34,192 nucleotides of DNA from positions 1 to 34,192 of the forward strand of contig JADMKN010000068.1 of assembly GCA_015478825.1 (NCBI GenBank), given 5' to 3'. The position numbers were made by a program, and so were the translations under genes. The stretch comes from Patulibacter sp. (GTDB lineage: Bacteria; Actinomycetota; Thermoleophilia; Solirubrobacterales; Solirubrobacteraceae). Each line of letters opens with the position of its first letter. Position 1 is the first letter of the stretch. Under the pieces are notes generated by a model. The model searched no databases and was not told the DNA's origin. It saw only the letters and a program-made list of their open reading frames with translations. This document shows, piece after piece, positions 8,634 through 18,496 of the stretch.

Positions 8634-10054
8634 TCCCCGTGACGACCCCCGCAGACCTGCGTCTGGCCGGCGGCACCGTGGTCCTGCCGGGCACCGGCGC
8701 CCAGCGCGCCGACGTGCTCGTCGCCGACGGCCGGATCCTCGCCGTGATCGACCCGTCGTCGCTGGCCGAGGCCCGCGAGACGATCGACGTCTCGGGTCGT
8801 CACGTGCTCCCCGGCGTCGTCGACGCCCACGTCCATCTCGGCGCGGACATCGCAATGCCGCGCGACGCCGACGACGTCCGTCCGGAGACCGCGGCCGCCG
8901 CGGCCGGGGGCGTCACCTCGCTGATCGCCTACCTGATGTCGGCCGAGCCCTACGACGGCGTATTCGCCTCGTCGAAGGCCGCGATGGAGGCCGACGCGCT
9001 GGTCGACTTCGGCTTCCACTTCTGCATCGGCACCCGCGAGCAGCTCGAGTCGATCCCGAGCTACGTCAAGGACCTCGGCGTCAGCTCGTTCAAGTTCTTC
9101 ATGAACTTCCGGACGGACGAGGGCCAGCGCCTGGGCCTGCCCGGCAACGACGACGGCTTCCTGCTGGAGCTGCTGGAGGCCGCCGCCGCCAACGGCGCGA
9201 TGGTCAACCCGCACGCCGAGAACGCCGACCTGATCAAGCTGCTGGCGCGCCGCGGCGTGCTCGATGGCCCGGGGGTGGAGGAGAATCCGCTCCAGGCCTG
9301 GGACCGCAGCCGTCCGGACTACGTCGAGGCCGAGGCGCTCGAGCGGATCGGCTTCCTCTCGATGCTCGCGCAGGCCGACCTGCACACGGTCCACGTGACC
9401 AACGAGATGTCGCTGAAGGTGCTGCGCGACGTTCGCGCGCACCAGCCGAAGATCTCGATCGAGACCTGTACGCACTACCTGACGCTCGACATCGACGCCG
9501 GGGTCGGGGCGTACGGCAAGGTCAACCCGCCGCTCCGTCCGCGCAGCGACGTCGAGGCGCTCTGGGAGGCGATCGCCGACGGCACGATCGACACGATCGG
9601 CTCCGACCACGTCCCGCGCCACGGGAAGCACAAGCAGGGCGGGATCGCCAAGGCGTCGCCCGGCTTCCCCGGCCTGCAGTCGCTGCTGCCGCTCGTCCTC
9701 ACCGAGGGGCATCTCAAGCGCGGGATCTCGCTCGAGCGGATCGTCGACCTGGTCTCGACCCGCCCCGCCGCGAACTTCGGCCTCGGCGACCGCAAGGGCG
9801 CGATCCGCCCCGGCGCCGACGCCGACGTGGTCGTCGTCGACCTGAACGCGCCGAACGTGATCTCGACCGACCACGAGCTCAGCGGCGCCGGCTTCACCCC
9901 GTGGGACGGCGCCGAGGTCGGCGTGCGGGTCGAGCGTACGATCGTCCGCGGCCGCACCGTGTTCGTCGACGGAGCGGTGACCGACGAGGCCGCCGGCCAG
10001 TACCTGCCGCGCGCGAAGAGCGGCGCCACCACCAACCGAGGAGCCCGCGCATGA
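8630..10054 (+). CDS. Cyclic amidohydrolase (dihydroorotase/hydantoinase/allantoinase-like)
   Basis: Metal ligands present: DAHVHLG, SSFKFFMNF (carboxylated Lys), NPHAEN, TVHVTNE, GSDHVPRH; GTG start overlaps upstream stop. Confidence 0.85.
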   Translation: MIPVTTPADLRLAGGTVVLPGTGAQRADVLVADGRILAVIDPSSLAEARETIDVSGRHVLPGVVDAHVHLGADIAMPRDADDVRPETAAAAAGGVTSLIAYLMSAEPYDGVFASSKAAMEADALVDFGFHFCIGTREQLESIPSYVKDLGVSSFKFFMNFRTDEGQRLGLPGNDDGFLLELLEAAAANGAMVNPHAENADLIKLLARRGVLDGPGVEENPLQAWDRSRPDYVEAEALERIGFLSMLAQADLHTVHVTNEMSLKVLRDVRAHQPKISIETCTHYLTLDIDAGVGAYGKVNPPLRPRSDVEALWEAIADGTIDTIGSDHVPRHGKHKQGGIAKASPGFPGLQSLLPLVLTEGHLKRGISLERIVDLVSTRPAANFGLGDRKGAIRPGADADVVVVDLNAPNVISTDHELSGAGFTPWDGAEVGVRVERTIVRGRTVFVDGAVTDEAAGQYLPRAKSGATTNRGARA

Positions 10055-10755
10055 GCGCCGACCGCCACCGTCCCTGGACCGACGTCATCAGCGAGGACGA
10101 CGAGCTCCGGTACGAGAAGGCCGGCTTCGGTCGCCCGTCCGGGTTCGGCCAGCGCCCCGCGCTGCTGATCATCGACGTCCAGCACCGGACGATGGGCAAC
10201 AGCCCGAAGCCGTTCTACGAGTCGCTCGAGGACTACACGACGTCCTGCGGCGACGTGGGCTGGGCCGCGGTCGACCAGATCGCCAAGCTCGTGGCGGCGT
10301 TCCGCGCCGGCGGCTTCCCGATCCTCTACCCGCACGTCGCGCCGAAGACCGAGTCCGACCGCTCCGGCGTGCTCGGCGCGAAGGTCCCCGGGATCATGGA
10401 CGTGCCAGACCACGGCTACCGGTTCCCCGACGCGGTCGCGCCGCAGCCCGGCGACCTGCTGCTGCCCAAGAAGCACCCGAGCGCGTTCTTCGGTACGCCG
10501 CTGGCGAGCTACCTGATCGGCCTCGGCGCCGACACGATCGTCGCCACCGGCGCGACGACCTCCGGCTGCGTCCGCGGCACCGTGGTCGACGGCTTCTCGT
10601 ACAACTTCAAGTGCGTCGTCCCGTCCGACGCCGTCTACGACCGCACGCCGACGGTCCACCAGGCGAACCTGTTCGACCTCGGCCAGAAGTACGCCGACGT
10701 CACGACCACCGACGACGTCGTCGCCCAGGTCACCGCGCTGGGGAAGGGCTCCTGA
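10051..10755 (+). CDS. Isochorismatase-family cysteine hydrolase (N-carbamoylsarcosine/maleamate amidase-like)
   Basis: Catalytic triad context: ALLIIDVQ (D), LLLPKKHPSAFFGT (K), GATTSGCVRGTVVDGFSY (C). Confidence 0.85.
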   Translation: MSADRHRPWTDVISEDDELRYEKAGFGRPSGFGQRPALLIIDVQHRTMGNSPKPFYESLEDYTTSCGDVGWAAVDQIAKLVAAFRAGGFPILYPHVAPKTESDRSGVLGAKVPGIMDVPDHGYRFPDAVAPQPGDLLLPKKHPSAFFGTPLASYLIGLGADTIVATGATTSGCVRGTVVDGFSYNFKCVVPSDAVYDRTPTVHQANLFDLGQKYADVTTTDDVVAQVTALGKGS

Positions 10756-11126
10756 TGGCGTACGCGACGTCCTGGGACGACCAGCCCGAGGTCGAGGGCC
10801 TGCCGAACAACTTCCGCGTGGCCGTGGCCGGCGCCCAAATGGGCGTCAACCGGATCCGCTGGGTGCACCCGACGGTGCTCCCCGAGCACTCGCACCCCGA
10901 TCACGAGCAGGCGAACATCGTGATCCAGGGAAAGGTCGAGGTCACGATCGGCGGCCAGACGATGATCCTCCAGGAGGGCGACGTCGCGATCGTGCCGAAG
11001 GGCACCCCGCACTCCGGGCGCAGCATCGAGGGCGAGGCCGTCTACATCGAGGTCTTCGCGCCGCTGCGGATCGAGAACCTGATCGGCGCCCTCGGCGCCC
11101 CGTCGCTGCCCCCGCAGGAGGACTGA
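10755..11126 (+). CDS. Small cupin-domain protein
   Basis: LPEHSHPDHEQANIVIQGKVEVTIGGQTMILQEGDVAIVPKGTPHSG cupin motifs 1 and 2; TGATG overlap with the upstream gene. Confidence 0.85.
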   Translation: MAYATSWDDQPEVEGLPNNFRVAVAGAQMGVNRIRWVHPTVLPEHSHPDHEQANIVIQGKVEVTIGGQTMILQEGDVAIVPKGTPHSGRSIEGEAVYIEVFAPLRIENLIGALGAPSLPPQED

Positions 11127-11129
11127 GCG

Positions 11130-11996
11130 GTGGCGCTGCAGCAGATCACGGACCGGGTCCACGTCGAGACCCAGCACCTGGGCTCGAACAACGGGATCGT
11201 CGACGGCGGTCACGGCGAGCTGCTGCTCGTCGACGCGCCGCACCGGCCGACCGACGCGCAGCGCTGGGCGACGACGGTGGCGGGCTTCGGCACGCCGCGG
11301 TTCCTCGTCAACACCGATCACCACCCGGACCACACGATCGGCAACCGCTGGCTGCCGGGCACGGTGGTCTCCCACGAGCTGACCCGCAGCCGACTGGTCG
11401 ACGACGCGCCCACGCGCGAGTACCTGCGCGACCTGTTCGCGGTGATCGACCCGGCCGCCGTGCCGCTGGTCGACGACTACGAGGTGCGGCTGGCCGACGT
11501 GACGTTCAGCGATCGGCTCGAGCTGTTCGTCGGCGACGTCCACGCGACCCTGCACCACACGCCGGGCCACACGATCAACACCGTGATGGTGCAGCTCGCC
11601 GACGACGGCGTCCTCTTCACCGGGGACAACGTCTGCAACCTTGGGCTCCCGGCCTTCCTCGACGCCTCGGTCGACCGCTTCTTCGCGGCGATCGACGCGG
11701 CGGAGGCCCTGGAGTTCGAACATCTTGTCCCCGGGCACGGAGAGCCTGGTGGCCGCGAGCTCCTCGCGCGCTACCGCGACTGGGGACGCGAGGTGGTCGG
11801 CCGGGTGGCCGACGCCCGCGACCGCGGCCTGACCCGGGACGAGTGCGCGGCGCAGATCAGGTTCGAGGACCTGATCCACGCCGGCATCGGGGAGACGCCG
11901 GGGTATCCCGACGCCCTCATCGAGTACTTCCAGCAGCGATCGATCGAGCAGATCTTCGATGACGTGGAACGCGAACCCTCGTTGAGGGACCGCTAG
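11130..11996 (+). CDS. MBL-fold metallo-hydrolase
   Basis: NTDHHPDHTIGN, HHTPGHTINTV, FTGDNVCNLG, HLVPGHGEP motifs. Confidence 0.8.
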   Translation: MALQQITDRVHVETQHLGSNNGIVDGGHGELLLVDAPHRPTDAQRWATTVAGFGTPRFLVNTDHHPDHTIGNRWLPGTVVSHELTRSRLVDDAPTREYLRDLFAVIDPAAVPLVDDYEVRLADVTFSDRLELFVGDVHATLHHTPGHTINTVMVQLADDGVLFTGDNVCNLGLPAFLDASVDRFFAAIDAAEALEFEHLVPGHGEPGGRELLARYRDWGREVVGRVADARDRGLTRDECAAQIRFEDLIHAGIGETPGYPDALIEYFQQRSIEQIFDDVEREPSLRDR

Positions 11997-12030
11997 GGCA
12001 CAGAAGACGCAAAGCAACGAGAAGGAACAG

Positions 12031-13209
12031 ATGCGCAAACTCACCACATTCGGCGCGATCGCCGTGCTCGGAATCTCAGCCCTGGCCGGCTGCGGCTCCG
12101 ACGACAACGACACCGAGACCGCTTCCAACGGCGGCGGGACGACCGCCGCGCAGACCGACGGCCCCGTCTCGGCCGACAACGTCGCCGCGGCCAAGGCCGA
12201 GGTCGAGAAGCACCTCCAGATTCCGGCGTTCGAGCCGGGCGGCGAGCCGATCGACGTCGCCAGCCTCAAGGGCAAGACGATCTACTCGATCCCGATCACG
12301 CTGGCGATCCCGTTCTACAAGGACGGCGAGGCCGCGATGAAGCAGGCCGCCGAGAAGGCCGGCCTGAAGTACGTCACCTACCCGTCGCAGGGCAAGGTCT
12401 CGGACTTCCAGCAGGGCTTCGCCGACGCGATCAACGCCAAGGCGTCGGTGATCATCCTCAACGGCCCGCTGCCGGACACGCTCCAGCCGCAGATCAAGCA
12501 GGCCCACGCGGCCGGCATCAAGGTGATCGCCGCCCACGAGGAAGACGTCTCGCAGCCGGTTCCCGCCGGAGTCGACGCCGTCGCCGCCGCCGAGTTCTAC
12601 AACGGCGCCCGCTTGATGGTCGACAACGCGATCGCCGACCGCAACGGCGAGGCCGTCAACGCGCTCGTGATCACCTCGAACGACACCCGCCCGTCGAAGG
12701 GCATGGGCGAGGCGATCCAGGACCAGCTCAAGAAGCGCTGCGGCGACGAGTGCAAGGCCACGCTGACCAACGTCCCGGTCGCCGACTGGGCCGCCAAGGT
12801 CCAGGGCGAGGTCCAGTCCGCGCTCAACCGCGACGGCGAGATCAACACGATCCTGCCGATCTTCGACTCGATGATCCAGTACGTCGACCCGGGCGTCCGC
12901 CAGGCCGGCGGCGACCGTGACATCAAGAGCTACTCGTTCAACGGCACCCCGTCGCTGAACTCGTTCCTGACCAACGATCGCAGCACGTTCGAGGCGAACG
13001 TCGGCGAGGACCCGCTGTGGATCGCCTACCTGACGATGGACCAGGCCTTCCGCGTGATGCTCGACAAGGAGCCCGTCGACCAGCCGGCCGCGCCGCTGCG
13101 GATCTTCAACGCGGACAACGCCGCCGACCAGGGCGACCCGCCCGCCATCGGCAAGGGCTACGGCGACGAGTACATCCCCGGCTACGAGAAGCTCTGGGGC
13201 CTGCAGTGA
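12031..13209 (+). CDS. Sugar-type ABC transporter substrate-binding lipoprotein
   Basis: Signal peptide with lipobox ISALAGCGSD; periplasmic-binding-protein fold IPFYKDGEAAMKQAAEKAGLKYV...AGIKVIAAHEED; followed by NBD and permease genes. Confidence 0.88.
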   Translation: MRKLTTFGAIAVLGISALAGCGSDDNDTETASNGGGTTAAQTDGPVSADNVAAAKAEVEKHLQIPAFEPGGEPIDVASLKGKTIYSIPITLAIPFYKDGEAAMKQAAEKAGLKYVTYPSQGKVSDFQQGFADAINAKASVIILNGPLPDTLQPQIKQAHAAGIKVIAAHEEDVSQPVPAGVDAVAAAEFYNGARLMVDNAIADRNGEAVNALVITSNDTRPSKGMGEAIQDQLKKRCGDECKATLTNVPVADWAAKVQGEVQSALNRDGEINTILPIFDSMIQYVDPGVRQAGGDRDIKSYSFNGTPSLNSFLTNDRSTFEANVGEDPLWIAYLTMDQAFRVMLDKEPVDQPAAPLRIFNADNAADQGDPPAIGKGYGDEYIPGYEKLWGLQ

Positions 13210-14792
13210 GCACCCCCAGCCACGTCACGACCGGAGCCGCCTCCGGCGGCCCCGGCACGGACGTCCTCCGAATCGCGGGACTCGTGAAGCGCTTCAACGG
13301 CGTTCCCGCCCTCGGTGGCGTGGACCTCGCCGTCGCGCCTGGCGAGGTTCATGGGCTCCTTGGCGCCAACGGCTGTGGCAAGTCCACGCTGATCAAGGTC
13401 CTCGCCGGCGTCCACGACGCCGACGAGGGCCAGGTCTTCGTGCTCGGGGAGCAGGTGCCGATGCCGTTCGGCTCCGACGGTCTCCGGGCCCGCGGCCTGT
13501 CCTTCGTGCACCAGGACCTCGGTCTCGCCGACGCGGCGACCGTGGTCGAGCACTTCGCGCTCGACGGCATCTCGTCGAAGGGCGCGGTCGCGCGGATCCC
13601 GTGGGCGCAGCAGCGCCGGCGGGTCGCCGAGCTGCTCCAGCGGTTCGGGGTCGCGGTCGATCCCGACGCGCGGATCGACCAGCTCACGCCGGTCCACCGC
13701 GCGATGGTGGCGATCGTCCGCGCCGTCGCGAGCCAGGAGCAGCTCCGCGAGGAGCACGGCGGCGAGCGTACGCCGCAGCTCCTGATCCTCGACGAGCCGA
13801 CCGTCTTCCTGCCGAAGGCCGACGTCGACATCCTCTTCGGCCTGGTCGACCGGCTGCGCCAGCAGGGCGACTCGGTGCTGTTCGTGTCGCACGACCTCGA
13901 CGAGGTGCTCGAGTTCTGCGACCGCGTCACCGTCCTGCGGGACGGCAAGCTGGCCGGCACCCGCGAGGTCGCGGGCCTGCAGCGCCCCGAGCTCGTCGAG
14001 CTGATCCTCGGCGTGCAGATCGGCGACGTCCAGCGCCCGACCGACGACCACCGGGCCCGTCCCGAGGTCGCGCTGTCGGTCTCCGACCTGACCGGCGAGA
14101 TGGTCGACGGCGTCGACCTGACGATCCACCCCGGCGAGGTCGTCGGGGTCACGGGGCTGGCGGGTTCGGGGATCGAGGAGATCACCGACCTGATCTACGG
14201 CGTGCGGGCCGCGAAGCACGGCACCGTCTCGGTCGCCGGCGAGGTGGTCAAGCACCCGACCCCGGCCGCGATGATGTCCCGCCACATCGTGCTGCTGCCC
14301 GCCGACCGCAAGACGCTCGGCAGCGCGCCGCGCCTGACGGTGCTGGAGAACATGTCGCTGCCGTTCCTCGACGGCGACTTCCAGGGGGGCCGGCTGAACT
14401 GGAAGCGGCTGCGTCAGCGCGCCGAGGAGGCGACGCAGCGGCTGCGGGTCAAGCCGCAGGACACGACCGCGCTGTTCAGCAGCCTGTCCGGTGGCAACCA
14501 GCAGAAGGCCCTGCTGGGCAAGTGGCTCGATACCCAGCCCGCAGTGATGCTGCTGGCCGAGCCGACCCAGGGCGTCGACGTCGGCGCCCGCCGGGAGATC
14601 TTCCGCCTCGTTCGCGAGGCCGTCGGAGCGGGCGCCTCGGTGCTCTGCGCCACCTCCGACTACGAGCAGCTCGTGCAGCTCGCCGATCGCGTCCTGATCT
14701 TCGCCAACGGACAGATCCGTGGCGAGCTCGTCGGGGACCAGATCACCAAAGACGCCCTCACGACCGCGATCTACGCAGGAGTCGCAGCATGA
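13206..14792 (+). CDS. Sugar ABC transporter ATP-binding protein (two NBDs, RbsA/XylG-like)
   Basis: GLLGANGCGKSTLIKVLAG, LLILDEPTVF, LSGGNQQKALLGKWL, LLAEPTQGVDVGARREIF; GTG start overlaps upstream stop. Confidence 0.9.
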   Translation: MSTPSHVTTGAASGGPGTDVLRIAGLVKRFNGVPALGGVDLAVAPGEVHGLLGANGCGKSTLIKVLAGVHDADEGQVFVLGEQVPMPFGSDGLRARGLSFVHQDLGLADAATVVEHFALDGISSKGAVARIPWAQQRRRVAELLQRFGVAVDPDARIDQLTPVHRAMVAIVRAVASQEQLREEHGGERTPQLLILDEPTVFLPKADVDILFGLVDRLRQQGDSVLFVSHDLDEVLEFCDRVTVLRDGKLAGTREVAGLQRPELVELILGVQIGDVQRPTDDHRARPEVALSVSDLTGEMVDGVDLTIHPGEVVGVTGLAGSGIEEITDLIYGVRAAKHGTVSVAGEVVKHPTPAAMMSRHIVLLPADRKTLGSAPRLTVLENMSLPFLDGDFQGGRLNWKRLRQRAEEATQRLRVKPQDTTALFSSLSGGNQQKALLGKWLDTQPAVMLLAEPTQGVDVGARREIFRLVREAVGAGASVLCATSDYEQLVQLADRVLIFANGQIRGELVGDQITKDALTTAIYAGVAA

Positions 14793-15862
14793 CGAACACC
14801 ACCACCGCGCCTCCGGCCTCGTCCGGCGAGGTGCGCAAGAAGAAGCAGCGCGAGCCCGAGCGGTTCGCCCTGATCGGCGTCTGGATCGCCGTGATCATCT
14901 TCTTCTCGTTCGCGACCGACCGGTTCATGACCGAGGGCAACATCTCGAGCCTGCTGGGCTCGCAGGCCGTCCTCCTGATCCTCGCGCTCGGGCTGCTGCT
15001 GCCGCTGCGCGTCGGCGACTTCGACCTGTCGGTCGCGTCGACGCTCGGCCTGTCCGCGATGCTCGTGGCGATCCTCAACGTCGAGCACGGCTGGAACGTG
15101 TGGCTCGCCGCGCTGTTCGCGGTGCTCGTCGGCTGCGTGATCGGCCTGACCAACGGCTTGATCGTCGTGCGATGGAACATCAACCCGTTCATCGTCACGC
15201 TCGGTATGTCGACGTTCATCCAGGGCGTGATCTTCTGGGTCTCGAAGTCGAACACGATCTCGGGCATCGACCCGGTGCTCTCGGACTTCGTCCTGCAGGA
15301 CACGATCTTCGGCATCCCGGCGGACTTCTGGTACGCGCTGATCGTCGCTGCGGTGATCTGGTACGTCTTCGAGTTCACGCCGCTCGGCCAGCGCTTCCTG
15401 TTCGTCGGCCAGAGCCAGGACATGGCGCGGCTCAACGGCATCGCCGTCTCCCGCACGCGGGTGATCGCCCTCGTCGCCTCCGGCGGCATCGCCGGACTCG
15501 CCGGCGTGGTGCTCGCCGGCTCGACCGGTAGCGCCGACCCGAACTCCGCCGCGTCGTTCCTGATGCCGGCGTTCGCCGCCTGCTTCCTCGGCACCACGGT
15601 GCTCAAGATCGGCCGCTTCAACCCCTGGGGCACCGTCATCGCCCTGTACTTCATCGGGACCGGCACCACCGGTCTCCAGCTGCTCGGCGCGCAGAACTAC
15701 GTCCAGCAGCTCTTCTACGGCGCGGCGCTGATCATCGCCGTGATCCTCGCCGAGGTGCTCCGCAAGCGGAACGCCCGACGACTGCAGAACGTCGCCCGCC
15801 AAGCCGCGCTCGCGGCCAAGAACGGCGACCGCTCGACCTCGAACGAAAAGGACAACGCATGA
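14789..15862 (+). CDS. Sugar ABC transporter permease (RbsC-like)
   Basis: Multiple hydrophobic segments; LLLPLRVGDFDLSVAST, NPFIVTLGMSTFIQG; adjacent to SBP and ATPase. Confidence 0.88.
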   Translation: MTNTTTAPPASSGEVRKKKQREPERFALIGVWIAVIIFFSFATDRFMTEGNISSLLGSQAVLLILALGLLLPLRVGDFDLSVASTLGLSAMLVAILNVEHGWNVWLAALFAVLVGCVIGLTNGLIVVRWNINPFIVTLGMSTFIQGVIFWVSKSNTISGIDPVLSDFVLQDTIFGIPADFWYALIVAAVIWYVFEFTPLGQRFLFVGQSQDMARLNGIAVSRTRVIALVASGGIAGLAGVVLAGSTGSADPNSAASFLMPAFAACFLGTTVLKIGRFNPWGTVIALYFIGTGTTGLQLLGAQNYVQQLFYGAALIIAVILAEVLRKRNARRLQNVARQAALAAKNGDRSTSNEKDNA

Positions 15863-16980
15863 AGACCCGCGGAGCCATCATCCAGGCCGTCGGCCGTGAC
15901 TGGGACGTCGTCGAGCTCGAGCTCGGCGAGCCGAACGACCACGAGGTACTGATCGAGGTCCACGCGTCGGGCCTCTGCCACTCCGACGCGCACCTGACCG
16001 ACGGCGACCTGCAGGTCGAGCTGCCGTTCGTCGGGGGGCACGAGGGCGCGGGCATCGTCAAGAAGGTCGGGTCGAAGGTGACCCGGGTCAAGGTCGGCGA
16101 CCACGTCTGCACCTCGTTCATCCCCGCCTGCGGCGTCTGCAAGTACTGCGCCTCCGGCCGCTCCAACCTGTGCCAGAACGGCTACCTGATGGAGCAGGGC
16201 AAGTCGATGGACGGCACCTACCGCTTCTTCCACGAGGGCACCGGGATGGGCGCGCTCTGCCGCCTGGGCACGTTCTCCGACCACATCGTCTGCTCCGAGC
16301 AGCAGGCGGTCAAGATCGACGACGACATCCCGCTCGACGTGGCCTGCCTGGTCTCCTGCGGCGTCGCGACCGGCTTCGGCGCGGCCGTCAACGTCGCCGA
16401 GGTCAAGCCCGGCGACGTGGTGATGATCGTCGGCATGGGCGGCGTCGGCGTCAACGCCGTGCAGGGAGCGGCCGCGGCCGGCGCGACCCACGTGGTCGTC
16501 GTCGACCCGGTCGAGTCCAAGCGCGAGCGCGCCGCGCAGTTCGGCGCGACGGCGACCTTCGCGACGATCGAGGAGGCCGTCCCGTACGTCCACGAGCGCA
16601 CCGAGTGGCAGGGCACCGACTCGACGATCATCACGGTCGACCGGGCCATGGGCGACCTGATCGCGGAGGCGTTCCGCACCGTCGCCAAGTCCGGGAGCTG
16701 CGTGCTCGTGGCCCTGGGCCCCGATTCGGAGATCATCCCCGTCCACCCGCAGGAGCTGCAGACGATGTCGCGCAGCATCAAGGGCGTGATGTTCGGCAAC
16801 TGCAACCCGCTGGCCGACATCCCCAGCCTGCTGGGCCAGTACAAGGCCGGCAAGCTCAAGCTCGACGAGCTCGTCACCACCCGCTACAAGCTCGACGACA
16901 TCAACCAGGGCTTCGAGGACATGAAGTCCGGCAAGAACATCCGTGGCGTGCTGATCCACGACCACGCCGCGTCCGCCTGA
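15859..16980 (+). CDS. Zn-dependent, NDMA/mycofactocin-dependent alcohol dehydrogenase
   Basis: GLCHSDAHL, GGHEGAGIV, CGVCKYCASGRSNLC zinc motifs; NGYLMEQGKSMDGTYRFFHEGTGMGALCRLGTFSDH segment typical of NDMA-dependent ADHs. Confidence 0.88.
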   Translation: MKTRGAIIQAVGRDWDVVELELGEPNDHEVLIEVHASGLCHSDAHLTDGDLQVELPFVGGHEGAGIVKKVGSKVTRVKVGDHVCTSFIPACGVCKYCASGRSNLCQNGYLMEQGKSMDGTYRFFHEGTGMGALCRLGTFSDHIVCSEQQAVKIDDDIPLDVACLVSCGVATGFGAAVNVAEVKPGDVVMIVGMGGVGVNAVQGAAAAGATHVVVVDPVESKRERAAQFGATATFATIEEAVPYVHERTEWQGTDSTIITVDRAMGDLIAEAFRTVAKSGSCVLVALGPDSEIIPVHPQELQTMSRSIKGVMFGNCNPLADIPSLLGQYKAGKLKLDELVTTRYKLDDINQGFEDMKSGKNIRGVLIHDHAASA

Positions 16981-16992
16981 GAGGCAGTCCCC

Positions 16993-18471
16993 ATGACGAA
17001 TTCCCCCGTTTCCGAGCACGCGCCGAAGATCGGCGACACCCGCCTGCTGATCGACGGTGAGCGCGTCGACAGCGCCGACGGCGCGACCTTCGCGGTCTAC
17101 AACCCGGCGACCGGCGAGGAGATCGCCCAGGTCGCCGAGGGCAAGTCCGAGGACATCGATCGTGCCGTCAAGGCGGCGCGCCGGGCCTTCGAGTCGGGCC
17201 CCTGGCGCGATATGAAGCCGAAGGACCGCGCCGCCGCGATCTGGCGGCTCGGCGAGCTGCTGGTCGAGAACAAGGAGGAGCTCGGCGGGCTCGAGACGCT
17301 CGACAACGGCAAGCCGTTCCTGCAGGCCCGGGACGGCGACGTCCCGACGGCCGCGGGGCTCTTCCACTACATGTCGGGCTGGGCGACCAAGCTCGAGGGC
17401 ACGACGATCCCGATCTCGTTCCCGGGCCAGTTCCACACCTTCACCCGTCGTGAGGCGGTCGGCGTGGTCGGCCTGATCGTGCCGTGGAACTTCCCGCTGA
17501 CGATCTCGGCCTGGAAGGTCGCTCCGGCGCTCGCCGCCGGCAACACCGTCGTGCTGAAGCCGTCCGAGGTCACGCCGCTGACCGCGCTGCGGCTCGGTGA
17601 CCTGGCGCTCGAGGCGGGCATCCCGCCCGGCGTGCTGAACGTCGTCCCGGGCTTCGGGGCCGACGCTGGCGCCGCGCTGACCGCGCATCCCGACGTCGAC
17701 AAGGTCTCGTTCACCGGCTCGACCGCGACCGGCCGCGCGATCATGCAGGCCGCGACCGGCAACATCAAGAAGCTGACGCTCGAGCTCGGGGGCAAGAGCC
17801 CCGACATCATCATGGGCGACGCCAACCTCGAGGCCGCGATCGCCGGCGCCGCGGACGGCATCTTCTACAACCAGGGCGAGGCCTGCGCCGCCGGTTCGCG
17901 GATCTACGCGCACCGGAGCGTCTACGACGAGGTCGTCGCGGGCATCTCCGCGGCCGCCAACGGCATCAACGTCGGCGACGGCTTCGACGCCAGCTCGTTC
18001 ATCGGCCCGCTGGTCAGCAAGGAGCACCACGCCAAGGTCCGCTCCTACGTCGACCTCGGTCGCGAGGAGGGCACGGTCGCCGCCGGCGGCGAGTACGCCA
18101 CCGACGGCGGCTACTTCGTCAACCCGACGGTCTTCACGGACGTCACCGACCAGTCCCGGGTCGTCCGCGAGGAGATCTTCGGGCCGGTCGTGTCGATCAT
18201 GCCGTTCGACGACACCGACGAGGTGATTCGTCGCGCCAACGACACCCGCTACGGGCTGTCGGCGGGCGTCTGGACCGAGAGCATCAGCACCGCCCACCGG
18301 ATGGCCGAGGCCCTCCGCGCCGGCACGGTGTGGGTCAACTGCTACGGCGTGTTCGACGCCGCGATGCCGTTCGGTGGCTACAAGGAGTCGGGCTGGGGCC
18401 GCGAGATGGGCGGCATCGTGCTCAACGACTACACCGAGACGAAGACGGTCTGCATCAAGATCGGCGACTGA
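16993..18471 (+). CDS. Aldehyde dehydrogenase (copy 1)
   Basis: VPWNFPLTISAWKVAPALAAGNTVVLKPSE, FTGSTATGRAI, LELGGKSPDI, NQGEACAAGSR. Confidence 0.93.
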   Translation: MTNSPVSEHAPKIGDTRLLIDGERVDSADGATFAVYNPATGEEIAQVAEGKSEDIDRAVKAARRAFESGPWRDMKPKDRAAAIWRLGELLVENKEELGGLETLDNGKPFLQARDGDVPTAAGLFHYMSGWATKLEGTTIPISFPGQFHTFTRREAVGVVGLIVPWNFPLTISAWKVAPALAAGNTVVLKPSEVTPLTALRLGDLALEAGIPPGVLNVVPGFGADAGAALTAHPDVDKVSFTGSTATGRAIMQAATGNIKKLTLELGGKSPDIIMGDANLEAAIAGAADGIFYNQGEACAAGSRIYAHRSVYDEVVAGISAAANGINVGDGFDASSFIGPLVSKEHHAKVRSYVDLGREEGTVAAGGEYATDGGYFVNPTVFTDVTDQSRVVREEIFGPVVSIMPFDDTDEVIRRANDTRYGLSAGVWTESISTAHRMAEALRAGTVWVNCYGVFDAAMPFGGYKESGWGREMGGIVLNDYTETKTVCIKIGD

Positions 18472-18496
18472 GCGGCGTCTCGAGCAGGAGAGAGCG

